Shown here: piece after piece, positions 17,579 through 27,753 of the stretch | Numbering within the stretch: position 1 is the first letter of the stretch | Layout of the letters: every line of letters begins with the position of its first letter | Assembly (NCBI GenBank): GCA_029721515.1 | Contig: CM056556.1 | Span: 19,720,645 to 19,784,644 of the forward strand | Source: Synanceia verrucosa | Taxonomy: Eukaryota; Chordata; Actinopteri; Perciformes; Synanceiidae | Direction of reading: 5' to 3' | DNA length: 64,000 nt | Translations under genes and position numbers: made by a program | Notes under the pieces: model-generated | The model's input: the letters and a program-made list of their open reading frames with translations, nothing else | The model's database searches: none | Told to the model about the DNA's origin: nothing

Positions 17579-18875
17579 TTACTCGCGTGGATTCATAGCT
17601 ATATCATAAAGGCAAGCCGACAAATTCAAACTTATCTGCACAAGTTTTGCATTAATTTCCGCCGGGCTGACTCCGCTTGCTGCATCCATCTGATGAGTCA
17701 CTTGTTGATTGTGTGTATCAGTCTGAGTGCCGATGCTCCTCTGCCTTGGCTTTGTGATGATGGTTTGAGTCGCAACCGATGTGGAGAACTTTTTAGGCCG
17801 CTGTGGAGGATCCACAGTTGGGGTAGAGGGTCGCTTTGCACCTCTCACTGGAGTAATTGAAGATGGACTCTCATCTGTGTGGAAAAAAAAGTCACTCTAA
17901 TAATATAGTGATGGATGTCATGAAAAGATTTTTTATTATTATTATGTATTTATATTCCCTGGCACAATTTTGTCCCGGTACAATTTCATTTCACAAACAT
18001 TATACAACAGAACTCAAACAAGAGCCCATGCACTTTGTGGAGAAACCCATATAACTCCAGCCAGTGGTGGCGGTAATGCGCCAATTTCTTGTTTGCCGAT
18101 AGTACAAGAAGAAGCCCTTTTTTCCCACCCTCCCGGAATAAACGTCACAGGAAGGGACGAATGAAAATACGGAAATATCTCATCAGTTTGAAATTGTGAG
18201 CGGCTTCAAGCCGGTAAGTAATGGTCTTAAAACTTACCACGCTGACGGTTGTTGTTGCTTCCATCATTGGTGCTGCTGCGGCCGATGGTGGTGGTTGTGT
18301 CTGCGGCACCTTCTGCGGATTTTCTTCCCGGACCGTCGGAGCAAAGTGTGCTTGTTAGCGGAAGAACCCGTTTAGGTCGCCGCAGACGCTTTCTTGTTGG
18401 TGACTGGTGTTGAAAATCGTCCTGCTCCGTGATGGTGTCAGTCTCATCGCGGAAAACAGCTGGGTTTTCGGCACGGCTCAGGCGCTCCGAGGCTAATAAA
18501 AAATCTGTCGGTTAGTTTGAGAGAGAGAGAGATGGAAAGAGTATAATATATTGTTGACGCTGTCAGACATGACGTTAAAAAAGAAAGATAAAAGGCATAC
18601 CAAAGTCTGACTGGGTGAAGTTGATATCACCAAATTCAGCGGATGTCACTTGAAGAAAAGACAGACGACCAAACCGATATAACTGGCAAAATCAAACAAT
18701 CGAACCTCCAATAAATAAGTCATTATTTACCTGGATAGTTGGGCTCCTGGTTTGGAGATGGGTGGATCTCTGCGCTCACTTTCTTATCTAAAACAAGCAA
18801 TGGTATTTTTTTTTTTTAAAAAATTCTAGTTTAAGTAAAGAGTGTAGTTAGGATTTTTTTCATACCGAAATTCAT
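17579..18875 (-). CDS. Five-exon spliced accessory gene, 221 aa, function unknown
   Basis: Exons (minus): 18875-18866 (ATG), 18787-18731, 18648-18601, 18492-18238, 17874-17579 (TAA). Introns of 78, 82, 108 and 363 bp all begin GT and end AG with good contexts (gtatga, gtaaat, gtatgc, gtaagt; ttttag, ttcaag, tattag, cacacag). The five exons total exactly 666 nt with phase kept at all four junctions, which chance would rarely give. The product would be hydrophilic, with an NLS-like RKRLRRPKR in exon 4, two TQT motifs (VATQTI, IGTQTD) in exon 5 and a short C-terminal helix. No family recognised. Its terminal position, before the polymerase, suggests an early regulatory protein. An open frame at 17579-17848 is only its last exon. 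Confidence 0.8.
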
Positions 18876-18963
18876 CCTGGCAACAGTCTTGTACTGTGGT
18901 CGAATGGAGTGTCTTCCATGTGTCTGGGGATACTTATACCCAAAAAAAAGACGCAAGTACATA

Positions 18964-18997
<34 letters not shown>

Positions 18998-19255
18998 CAA
19001 ATCGAGCCTACTATAAAGTAATCATCCTGGCAACAGTCTTGTACTGTGGTCGAATGGAGTGTCTTCCATGTGTCTGGAGATATCACAATAAAGTGTGTGT
19101 GTGTGTGACAAATCGAGCCTACAATAAAGTAATCATCCTGGCAACAGTCTTGTACTGTGGTCGAATGGAGTGTCTTCCATGTGTCTGGGGATATCACAAT
19201 AAAGTGTGTGTGTGTGTGACAAATTGCGCCTTCCAGGCCTACTATACAGCAATCA
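18873..19255. repeat. Tandem minisatellite with (GT)n next to the right TIR
   Basis: A 58-bp core (CATCCTGGCAACAGTCTTGT ... TGTCTGGGGA) occurs at 18873, 19023 and 19134, each followed by a spacer with (GT)n and ACAAATCGAGCCTAC-type sequence. Unit lengths are about 150 and 111 bp, the difference being mainly GT-tract length. The first unit overlaps the start codon exon of the spliced gene, so the array lies in its probable 5' region. Confidence 0.9.
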
Positions 19256-19335
19256 TCAGTTAGAGACCTAACTAACTGAGCATTTATTCATGAGGAGGTC
19301 ATCTGTGGGTCAGAGTGGGAACAATAAAGTAATTT
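19256..19335. other. Short unique spacer inside the right TIR
   Basis: No gene. It joins the minisatellite to the inner border of the right TIR at 19336. Confidence 0.5.
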
Positions 19336-19523
19336 TAGATGGTGACTGGGGTCTCACAAATCAGTGACATGGTCACTGGTCTAAGATTCTGCACCTCTTT
19401 CTCATCGGTATCAGGAACCAGATTGCATGTATGCTGCTGCTGCTGCTGCTGCTGCTGCTCCTCTTCACACTCTGCCTGCTTCAGGGTGTCTTTAGAATTT
19501 GTGCGAGTCTTGTATCGAGGCAT
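19335..19523 (-). CDS. Truncated second copy of the gene A start in the right TIR
   Basis: The right TIR carries the same ATG and N-terminus (MPRYKTRTNS, poly-Gln) as gene A, but the frame meets a TAA formed exactly at the inner TIR border, giving 62 aa. It could be a by-product of TIR homogenisation, a short peptide, or just the leader through which right-arm transcripts begin. Two residues differ from the left copy (E to K, and G to C after the Gln run) and it has one Gln fewer. Confidence 0.5.
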   Translation of the reverse strand: MPRYKTRTNSKDTLKQAECEEEQQQQQQQQHTCNLVPDTDEKEVQNLRPVTMSLICETPVTI

Positions 19524-19859
19524 GGTGATCTCAATGGTGTATGCAACAACGCCGCTCTTATAAAGAGCGGTGTGGAGTAGTCCACACCCCCTTTGCTTTT
19601 CATTAATCCTCAGGCTACTACTACTCATAATGTGTTCTTTCATACATAGGTCGGGGTCCTGGGATGTCAAGTACTATAAGAGAGCACCAGCAATTAATTC
19701 AAAATGTCTACTTGTATATTCTGTCTTACATAGGTCACATGTCTGTCATGTGTCATGTTGGGGGGGGGGGTCCACATGACTGTCACATGGCGGGGGGGGT
19801 CATAAATCACTAGGTCGTAAATCTTATTTTGACACAAGATTATACATATATCTCTCTCT
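19336..19859 (-). repeat. Right terminal inverted repeat (524 bp)
   Basis: Inverted copy of 4609-5156; differences are listed there. Tip ends with four CT units on +. The hairpin pair is at 19552-19587, with the TATA-like loop. Confidence 0.95.
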
Positions 19860-20365
19860 TACATTTATATGCAGATGATACCATCATCTATACATCTGCT
19901 CCTTCTGTTGCACAGGCAAGTGAAGAATTTCAAACTGCATTTCAGTTACTGCAGAGCACACTGAATGGTTTAAAATTGGCTTTAAATGGCCACAAAACAA
20001 AATTTATGATTTTATCAAATGCTCGCTTGCAAAGCTCTGACAACCTGAATATTTCCATGTCTGATGGCACATTAATCGAAAGGGTGTCCTCCTACAGATA
20101 TTTAGGAATATGGGTTGATGAAAAGCTTTCTTTTGATGTACTCATCTCTAATCTAATTAAAAACCTCAAAGTGAAGATTGTTTTTTATTTCACAAATAAA
20201 TCTTGCTGCATTTTCTCTGCAAAGAAAAAACTTGGGGAAGCCAACTTTCTTTCTGTCATGGATTATGCTGATATTTTGTACATGCATAGACTTAGACTTA
20301 GACTTAACTTTATTGATCCCCTTGGGATGACTCCCTCAGGGAAATTTAAAATTTAAAAAATTAAA
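19860..20365 (+). pseudogene. LINE-A reverse transcriptase, 3' half
   Basis: Resumes the frame cut at 4608, starting with the target duplication and LHLYADDTIIYT, the catalytic YADD block. It continues through GLKLALNGHKTKFMIL and YRYLGIWVDEKLSF, typical of jockey/CR1/L2-type LINEs. After DYADILYMH it is interrupted by a 78-bp insert (20288-20365). Confidence 0.93.
20288..20365 (-). mobile_element. Tiny 3'-tail-only retroinsert inside LINE-A
   Basis: Between two copies of ATGCAT (20282-20287 and 20366-20371) sits a fragment whose reverse complement ends GGGGATCAATAAAGTTAAGTC then repeats of CTAAGT, i.e. the 3' terminus of a fish LINE or dependent SINE (compare 43955-43985). This is a heavily 5'-truncated retroposition with a target duplication; removing it restores the LINE frame (Met-His-Ala-Ala-Ser). 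Confidence 0.8.
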
Positions 20366-20765
20366 ATGCATGCAGCCTCCTCCACCTTAAAGAGACTCGA
20401 TCCAGTGTATCATTCAGCGATACGTTTTATTTCTAATGCAAAATCTCACACACATCATTGCATTCTTTATGATCTGGTTGGTTGGACATCACTAAGCATT
20501 CACAGACAACAGCACCGGTATCTGTTTGTCTATAAAGCTCTATTGGGTAAACTCCCAGAATATCTCAGCAACCTTCTCTGTATCAGTTCTAGCAGGTACA
20601 ACCTACGAGCCTCCAGGTGGTTATGGTTTAATGTTTCTCGTTTTTCAACAGAACGGCAATACAGCATTTTCCTATCATTCACCGTGGTCATGGAATCTTC
20701 TTCGAAAAACTCTCAGATTAAAAACACTTGCTTCCATTAATGATTTTGAGAGTATTGTAGCATAT
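20366..20765 (+). pseudogene. LINE-A C-terminal domain
   Basis: Encodes SSTLKRLDPVYHSAIRFI and later LYDLVGWTSLSIHRQQH and LPEYLSNLL, the conserved end of jockey/CR1/L2-type ORF2 proteins. A frameshift near 20620-20660 moves the end to a second frame (YHSPWSWNLLRKTL). Degraded. Confidence 0.85.
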
Positions 20766-20768
20766 TAA

Positions 20769-22900
20769 TTAGCATTTCATCTGAGTATTTCCCCAGGAAA
20801 TCCATCTGACACTATGTGGCACCTAAGTGCTAAAGGCTTAAGTTTTATGACTGGCAAAATAAACAGATAAGACCATTTCCTCCTCTCTGACCCAAGGAAC
20901 TCCAGGACATACACCAGGAGGAGGAGTTTTATTGCCCACATTCCTGCTTTAATCCTGCCAGACACATCCAAAGCTTAATGTGGCCTCTTCCTTTCTCCCT
21001 GCCTGGAACAGAACATTACATTAAGATTCTAATGGTTAACTATGCTTTCATTCCTCAGCTACTGTCATATAAGTATCACTGTTACAATGTCAAACATCAG
21101 TCTCCACATAGATCCTCTTCCTTTCCCTCCTTCTGATAAGGACTAAATGTGACATGTGGGATTGGTTGGGGATTAACTCTACTGACACAATCATACATAG
21201 ATCTGCCTGTTGTAGTTCACCTTCCTACATGCTCTGATATCATGGTTCATCTGTGTTGGTTAATTTGTTGATTAATTTCGATTCAATTGGTCAAGTTTTG
21301 TTCTGTGGTTTCCTATTATAGGGTGTTTGGTGTTGATCTGCAGCGGAGAGAGGGAGCTTTCACATAGAAAAACTTTAATAAAGTAAAACACAGCAGTATT
21401 AACATTTTTAAGTTAAAAGAATATCATCTCAGTTAACTTGGTGGATGGGACACCTCCACTGGACCTTCAACAAAGATCATAAAAAGCCTCAGCTGGTCTG
21501 AGCGCTCGCTCTCTTCTTCAGCCCTTCAGCCAGTCAAGTGCTGGTCTTCATCCTCTCCACTGCATCTCTGTTCTCCCTCTCCCACAAGCTGGGAGGGGGA
21601 GGGAAACAATGATGACCCAGAGACAGAGACATGCTGCTCCACCGCAGGCCCAGCGCCTCATGGCATGAAGAGCAACGTCACCAGGATCTTCCAACTCTGC
21701 ATCCTGCCTCAAGACCATCTTGTCTCCTCTGTCTACTTTGCCCTGAAAATGTGAGCCAGCTCCTCTGCTCAGACACAGGCTGCAGAAAATGACTCCAGCC
21801 GTCATGAAGAAACTTAAAAGAAGAAAAGACTGTCGGTCGACACGTTGGTGTGAATCCTGCCGACCTCCCCCACCAACAAAGAGGGGGGGAAGAATTGAAG
21901 CAAGGGCACAGAGACTATGCTGTGAAGAGGAGAGACAGACAGAGAGAGACTGAGATGAAGCCATGTCAACCAGAGATGTCCAGAGATGTCCACCGATGCC
22001 CGAAAGAGCCACTGGTGAAGTTCAAGCCGAAGTCGCCTGCAGAGATCCAGCAGATTCAGACTGAACCTGCAGCCACTCCTCACTCCCATCCATCCAGAAA
22101 CGGTGATATACTGCATATACATCTTACAGATATTCAAGAGTTTGATGATTAGACGCTAAATTAAATGGCCTGAATTTAGGGCTTAATCCAGCAAACTTAA
22201 TAATATTTAGTAAGAAAACGGTGAACCAATTCTGAATAGTAAATTACTCCAATCTTCTCTGATGCCTCCCAAACTCTCAACTGCTGAACGCCACCAAACT
22301 TAAACCAAATTTTGTTAACAGCCTAATTCTTAATTTGGTCTAGATAACCACAACTGAATTTAACTGGTCACATTGAATCAATTAATCATTCATCCTTTAA
22401 ACTTTTGTGTAATCATTCATTCCATTTTGGTCACGATGAGTCAATCCCATGTTTTCACCATCAATCTTCCTCTATTGTAGTTTTTATTTTCTATTTTATT
22501 ATTTCTGTTAGTAGCCTAGTCATTTAGTTTGTCAAACTAATCATTTGTTATTAGTTATTTTCTGTTACAGTAGTAGTCTGGTTATAGTTTGTCAAATGAA
22601 CTTCTCATTTATAAAGAACTTGGTTATTTGATTTGTGTGTGTATATAAAGCAATTGAATCACTGTACACTAGGTCAAGAACTCCGTAGCACCCTGAGATT
22701 AAGAGACTCTATTAATTAATGTCAAATTCACAAGTTTTCCCTGTTTTAGCAAAACTGGGTGGCGCCCTGAATTTCTACTATTAAAGGCAATTTTTGGTTT
22801 ATGATCAATAACTTAAAGATATTGTTCATAAATACATAATTTGATATTAATTAATGATTGACTAATCTGCGCTACACTATTTATGCTTCATTATCATAAA
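20769..22900. other. No gene recognised
   Basis: Open frames at 21548-22152 overlap on both strands and are not supported. Purine-rich and AT-rich stretches, no splice-linked coding pattern seen. Confidence 0.4.
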
Positions 22901-22989
22901 AAAATGCAGTGAAGGAGGAATGTCTGTTTTTCATGAGCCAATTCTCTTTGAATAGCTGTTGTCTGTTTTATTGTTTTTTGGTTCTTACT

Positions 22990-23150
22990 GTTTTGCCATA
23001 TTATTGTCCATTTATGTATCACATACCTGTTTTTATCTCACTTTTGACTTTGTATGGCTGCAATCTTGGCCAGGTCTCTCTCGTAAAAGAGATTTTCAAT
23101 CTCAATGAGACTTTCTGGTTAAATGAAGGTTAAATAAAAATTAAAAAAAA
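22990..23150 (+). repeat. LINE 3'-tail remnant
   Basis: The stretch GTAAAAGAGATTTTCAATCT followed by CAATGAGACTTTCTGGTTAA and AATGAAGGTTAAATAAA then A/T-rich tail matches the 3' end common to many vertebrate LINEs (as remembered). Confidence 0.6.
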
Positions 23151-23154
23151 TTAA

Positions 23155-23380
23155 AAAGCTTTGGATGCTGCTTGAAAAAACTGTGGAGGCCAGTGCTTAT
23201 AAACCATCTTTACTGGGCTGCTGTTCCACTCCTGATGGAAATCCAGAGTGATGGAGGCCAAGTGGAAAGGCATGGTCAACCATGTCCAAGACATCCACGA
23301 ACATGGCACACCTGCATTTCTCAGCTGTGCACATCCACCTCTGGAGGGAGAAGCAAGGAACAAGCAGTGGCTGGAACCAG
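23155..23380 (+). pseudogene. THAP-family gene, NHLYW / NHVQDIHEHG exon
   Basis: Contains, in shifting frames, KLWRPVLINHLYWAA, STPDGNPE, and KWKGMVNHVQDIHEHG through KQWLEP, ending at a donor (gtacaa, 23381). These are sequential conserved segments of the same THAP/RNase-H-like family as 2929-3599. At least two frameshifts lie between 23220 and 23270. Confidence 0.7.
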
Positions 23381-23526
23381 GTACAACATATTGAATTTTT
23401 CAATGTGCTTGCTTGTGAATTTAATAGGTGCTATTAAGATAAATAAACACAATGTAACGCAAATCGAAGCTAATAATGATTATACAGTCTTGCCTCATCA
23501 TCAGAACAAAATTTGTATTTATGCAG

Positions 23527-23692
23527 GATCTACTGTAGCAATAAAACTGCACAAGTAGCTACAAGCACTGGTAAAGGATGTTCGGCAGTTGTCCCCACAG
23601 CATGAGACTTTTTCACTGGAGTCCTTCCACTCCCTCATCCTGCACTTTGCACCAAAGCACACCAGCTTCTTCTTCCTTGGGATGTACAGCAG
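23527..23692 (+). pseudogene. THAP-family gene, LESFHSLILHFAPK exon
   Basis: An acceptor (tatgcag) ends at 23526 and a donor (gtaagt) starts at 23693. In phase with the previous exon it encodes DVRQLSPQHETFSLESFHSL then ILHFAPKHTSFFFLGMYSR, with one in-frame TAG near 23560. Splice phase is conserved but the nonsense codon indicates a pseudogene. Confidence 0.7.
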
Positions 23693-23699
23693 GTAAGTA

Positions 23700-24199
23700 T
23701 GTGATTGTGTGTGATTGCTCATGACGAGTCTACAGGTGCAGAAGTCTCACTAAGAGTTACAGAAATCACCTGACTGCAGTGATTGGCTCAAAAGTTTGGG
23801 CAATAAAATGTAAAATTCAGATTGGGTTATGGGTACCATCATTTTTGTCCAGGACAGTTTCATTATTAATTTCCACAATTTTCTTTTAATGTTATATCTT
23901 TGTTAGTTTCAAGTTATTTCAGAGACAATTAGGTTTCTCTTCAACATGACCAATTTTGTCCACGTGTGTAATTTTGAACACATTTTCAGAGAGACACTTC
24001 GTAATTATGATTTGATTTAATTTCCACCCAAATTAGGCCAGTCAAACCCTTTATAATCTCCTCCTTCCTCTGGAAACTGCTTTCTAATGGCAGACAACAC
24101 AAGCAAGTTGAGTCTCTCTGATGTGCCTGCCCAGAATGCCATAGGTGTTAGAACTTGGCAAAAAAACACAGGAGAAAAGAACCCAAAAGCATGACTCAA
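23700..24199. other. No gene recognised
   Basis: AT-rich; short open frames only. Confidence 0.4.
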
Positions 24200-24860
24200 A
24201 CCAAATTATCAAATAAGGATTTATTAATCAGAAATAATAAACCACAGTACAGGGAGGGATGTACACTCTAACCTGACTACCTGGAAACAAACAGAAAAAT
24301 CACTTAAACAAAGGCTATCAAAAGTTGACTAATAAACACAAGCACACGGCTATGAAAGTTACAACAGAAAAAACCTGATGCTTACTGGATCTTATCCAGA
24401 AGAGAAAGCAAAGAGAGATAACAATAACAACAGAAATCGCTCACAAAAGGTGAGGATCTATGGGCTAAATATCATTAACAGAAAGCGCTCACAAAGGTGA
24501 GGAATAAACTAGAATTACAGAAAATCACTAAACATTGACGACTAACTACTCTGACAGATCTACACAAGGGGAACAAACAAAGTCACAAAGGAAACACAGC
24601 TCTGGAGACAGACAGACATTGGTGGGGGAAAACCTGACATGTAGTGCTGACGTGGAAAAAGGCTGGTAAGCCTGACACAGGGACACAAGACGTAGTGGCA
24701 CAAGATTAGGGGAGACACGGACATAAATACATTAGGTAATGGGGAACAGCTGGAAACAATCAGGGACGGGGCACTCAATCACCAGATGTAGGACAACAAG
24801 AGGGCAGGATGTTGTGAAGCTGACACAAGAGGGCAACAGTAGGCAGGTAGTAATTTTTCT
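24200..24860. repeat. Dispersed repeat sharing sequence with 43.2-43.85 kb
   Basis: Both regions contain GGGGAACAGCTGGAAACAAT followed by CAGG or TAGGG and a GAGGGCAGGA segment, preceded by similar lists of short A-rich blocks. Unclassified interspersed repeat; no coding capacity seen. Confidence 0.5.
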
Positions 24861-24889
24861 TCATATATATGCTGTATAATTTTATATAT

Positions 24890-25335
24890 TTAAAATTCTC
24901 TGTTGAGCCATATGAAGTTTTGTTCTGTTATACTTGTGGACTAAATGACAATAATGACAGAGTCACAAGGGTGTGTTCTAAAATTATAGATAAAACTGTT
25001 AGACCCCTGCCTGCTCTGTGCGACCAAATGTCCTCTAGATTAGCTTACAGAATTATTAGAGATCCATGTCATGCCCTGTGCTCTGAGTTTGAGTGGCTGC
25101 CATCGCGACGCAGACTGTGTTGTGTGGGCTGTAGGACACAGAGAAGGAAGTCCACCTTTGTTCCAACAGCCATCCAGCTCCTAAACTCTGACCCGTCTCT
25201 CTCGAAAAGCACTTGTGTGGGCAATGCACTAAGTATTCACATCCTTTCATAATTTGTGTTTTTTTTTAAATTATTATTTATTTATTTACTGCTACTCTCA
25301 GTGCCTTTTAATTGCCCCTTGGGGATACACACATA
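24890..25335 (+). pseudogene. LINE ORF2 C-terminus and 3' tail
   Basis: Encodes DNNDRVTRVCSKIID, FEWLPSRRRLCCVGCRTQR and STFVPTAIQLLNSD, the conserved C-terminal end of a fish LINE ORF2, followed by a tail containing AATTGCCCCTTGGGGATA. The rest of the LINE is absent. Confidence 0.75.
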
Positions 25336-27540
25336 CACACATTGTTATGAAAACAGAATAATTGAAAGAACTCAGTAATAAATTATTTCTGCCCTAAACC
25401 TACTTGTGTCTGCTGGCCTACAGAGGTCCATGCTCCTATCTGTAGTGCATGTAAGCTACTTGCAGCACATAAGGATTGAGGCAGTACGCCTCAAATCCTG
25501 GGTGCTGTGTTAGGCACTGCACTTCTAGCCTGGGGGTGACGATCTCCTCTAAGGCCCACTAGACACCTACCTCCCTACAGCACTTACTCTCCTCGGCTGT
25601 GGACATGGCCTTGCACTTCCCACACAAGCACCTATCAAATAAAAGGTGTGTCAGGACAGTGTTTATCTCACCTTTTTCTCACTCTCTTTCTCGCAGACAG
25701 TGACGGTAAAGTGCTACTAACGAGTATGAGACGGGACATAACAAGCTCTTTGTTTATGTTATTGGTAAGTACGTATCAATATACAGGCACCAACGCTACT
25801 GCAATGATCATACTTTGTATGATATAGTGATATGTGCTCAACATTCATAGCTAATGCGTATAAGCTAACACCGGTCTCTCACCAAGACACCTGCCCTACT
25901 CTCCACTGATTCTCCTGGCACCACAGCTCAGTCTCTCTCCTCTGGCCATTAATTCTCCCTCCGGTCTCTCTCTGCTCTCTGGGTTGCACAATGGGCTCAT
26001 AGTTATACGGCTGCGGCCCAACATATGTGTAAGTGTGAGTTTCCTCGGGGTCAGAATCAGCACCAGAATCCATTGTTTTCCTAATTTAATTTTTTTTTTT
26101 TTTTTTTAAGAAGATCTTCCTACATAATTTTTCTAAACATTGATGCAAGGGGGTGTCTAACCTGCAATATGCTCTTTAAGTCAAGGGAGGGTGTTTTGTT
26201 TCGCTCATTTGTTTGTTATAGTGGCAATGTCATCAAGATTTTCCTGACAGGTACTGTTAAAATTATCCAATATATCATCAATAGAGTGATCCTGCTGATT
26301 AAAGAAGCTGTCAGTAGAGGCAGCTTAAAACCTTTGGCTAAAACTGCTAGTTGACTTAGAGTTAAAAGACCTTTTGTATATTTGAAGTTGATAATAACCT
26401 TACCATATATAATTTACTGATATTAGATCTTACCATTCCATTACCAATTCCATATTTAATTTTGTACTCTATTTCTCTGAACAATTTGGATCCTGCTGTT
26501 TCAGATCACTTGCAGTATATATAGACAATGCATGTTGTCCACATTGTCTTTTTCTCTCACTGTCCTTGTATCGGTGTACCTTTCTGACACCATTGTGTGC
26601 AGTGCGCTGAAAGCCACTAGAGGATAAAAAGAATGAAGCTGATTTCTCTACAATAGCTGCTTGTCAGCATTGCTAAGAGTTAGCTGATGGACTATTTACT
26701 TTGTTGCTGACATTCACTCATGATATAATATGTCCATACTGTATCCCAATAGACAAAACCTCATGTGTTTTAACATACAGCATATACATAGACATCATGG
26801 CACCGCCAACTACGGGTCTGTAAGGCTCATCTCTAGTTTACTGTCTGTTTGTGTTAAGTTTCTATAAGATTTGTTAGTTATGCAACAAATTTTAGACACA
26901 AAGACAATTAAACATTTTTCATAAGCATTGACACACAAAAAACACAACAGAAAATAAGTCACTTGATAACAGACATAACAAAATCTACATATGCATATGC
27001 ATTCCTCTGATGTCTTCTTTTAACAGAGTGAAATCATTCTGAAAGCAAGCTGATACCTTCCTGTGAGCTGTGACTCAAAAGACCTTCATGGTGTGAACAA
27101 CAGGTGGGCGGCACAGTGAGGAATACTGCCTGATGAGAGTCAAATGCAACCAACACATTGAGCCACAGATGGATTAATGAGCTACATAAATCACAGAGCA
27201 TTCTGGTGTGTCAGGTTGGTCAACAATAATCTCCGCCAGCGATAAAACCATCAGAGGGTAAGGGGGGGTATGTGCAAGGTGTGTGGTTATTTGTATTCCT
27301 TCAAAGTAATACAAGAGTATTACATCAAAGCAATATAAGAGTGAATGGCTGCTGAGTGTGAAACACCATATGACTTTAATTTCAGCATGTGCTTTCACCA
27401 CGATTAAACACTATTAAAACAATGTTTACTGGGCTGATTGTTGAAAACCTTTGGAATTGACGCTGCAGAATATTAGGAGAGAGAAATCCTCACAAAAAAC
27501 AGCATGTAGTATTCATAACCTTTTACCATGTGATGCATAT
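25336..27540. other. No gene recognised
   Basis: Several short open frames without family resemblance; a T-run at 26088-26108. Confidence 0.4.
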
Positions 27541-27543
27541 ACC

Positions 27544-27589
<46 letters not shown>

Positions 27590-27590
27590 C
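27544..27590. repeat. (GT)n(AT)n microsatellite
   Basis: About 13 GT units running into about 11 AT units. Confidence 0.95.
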
Positions 27591-27753
27591 ATTCTCACTC
27601 TCCTTATTATAGATATTATGTATACAATTTAATAATTAAAATGTTATATTTAAACATACAAAAATATACAGATGATTTTATGTTGGCGTTCGTATAATAT
27701 TAGGTATTTTTGTGTTGCATTAAGTTGGCGAGCTATAATTGGATACAAATAAA

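Larger units (their letters stand above)
4609..19859. mobile_element. Endogenous adintovirus / Maverick-Polinton, both termini present
   Basis: The element is 15,251 bp, with inverted termini starting AGAGAG, TIRs of 548 and 524 bp and a 6-bp target duplication. It encodes the full Polinton/adintovirus set: protein-primed family B polymerase, retroviral-type integrase, packaging ATPase, adenain-like protease, double- and single-jelly-roll capsid proteins, plus accessory genes at both ends. Left-arm genes are on + and right-arm genes on -, converging at 11.6 kb. Known: elements with capsid genes have been proposed as a virus family, the adintoviruses. Several virion genes are broken here (see each entry), so this is an endogenous copy rather than an intact virus. 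Confidence 0.97.

Noticed and set aside
17579..17848. Stand-alone 89-aa gene
   Set aside because: The frame opens with a GTG and is preceded by a splice acceptor in phase with four upstream exons; it is the last exon of the spliced gene.
18889..19263. 124-aa frame with Cys-Val repeats on +, and its 87-aa mirror on -
   Set aside because: Translation of the minisatellite and GT tracts; no coding signal.
21548..22152. 154-, 107- and 100-aa frames on both strands
   Set aside because: Overlapping low-complexity frames without motif, start context or splice support.
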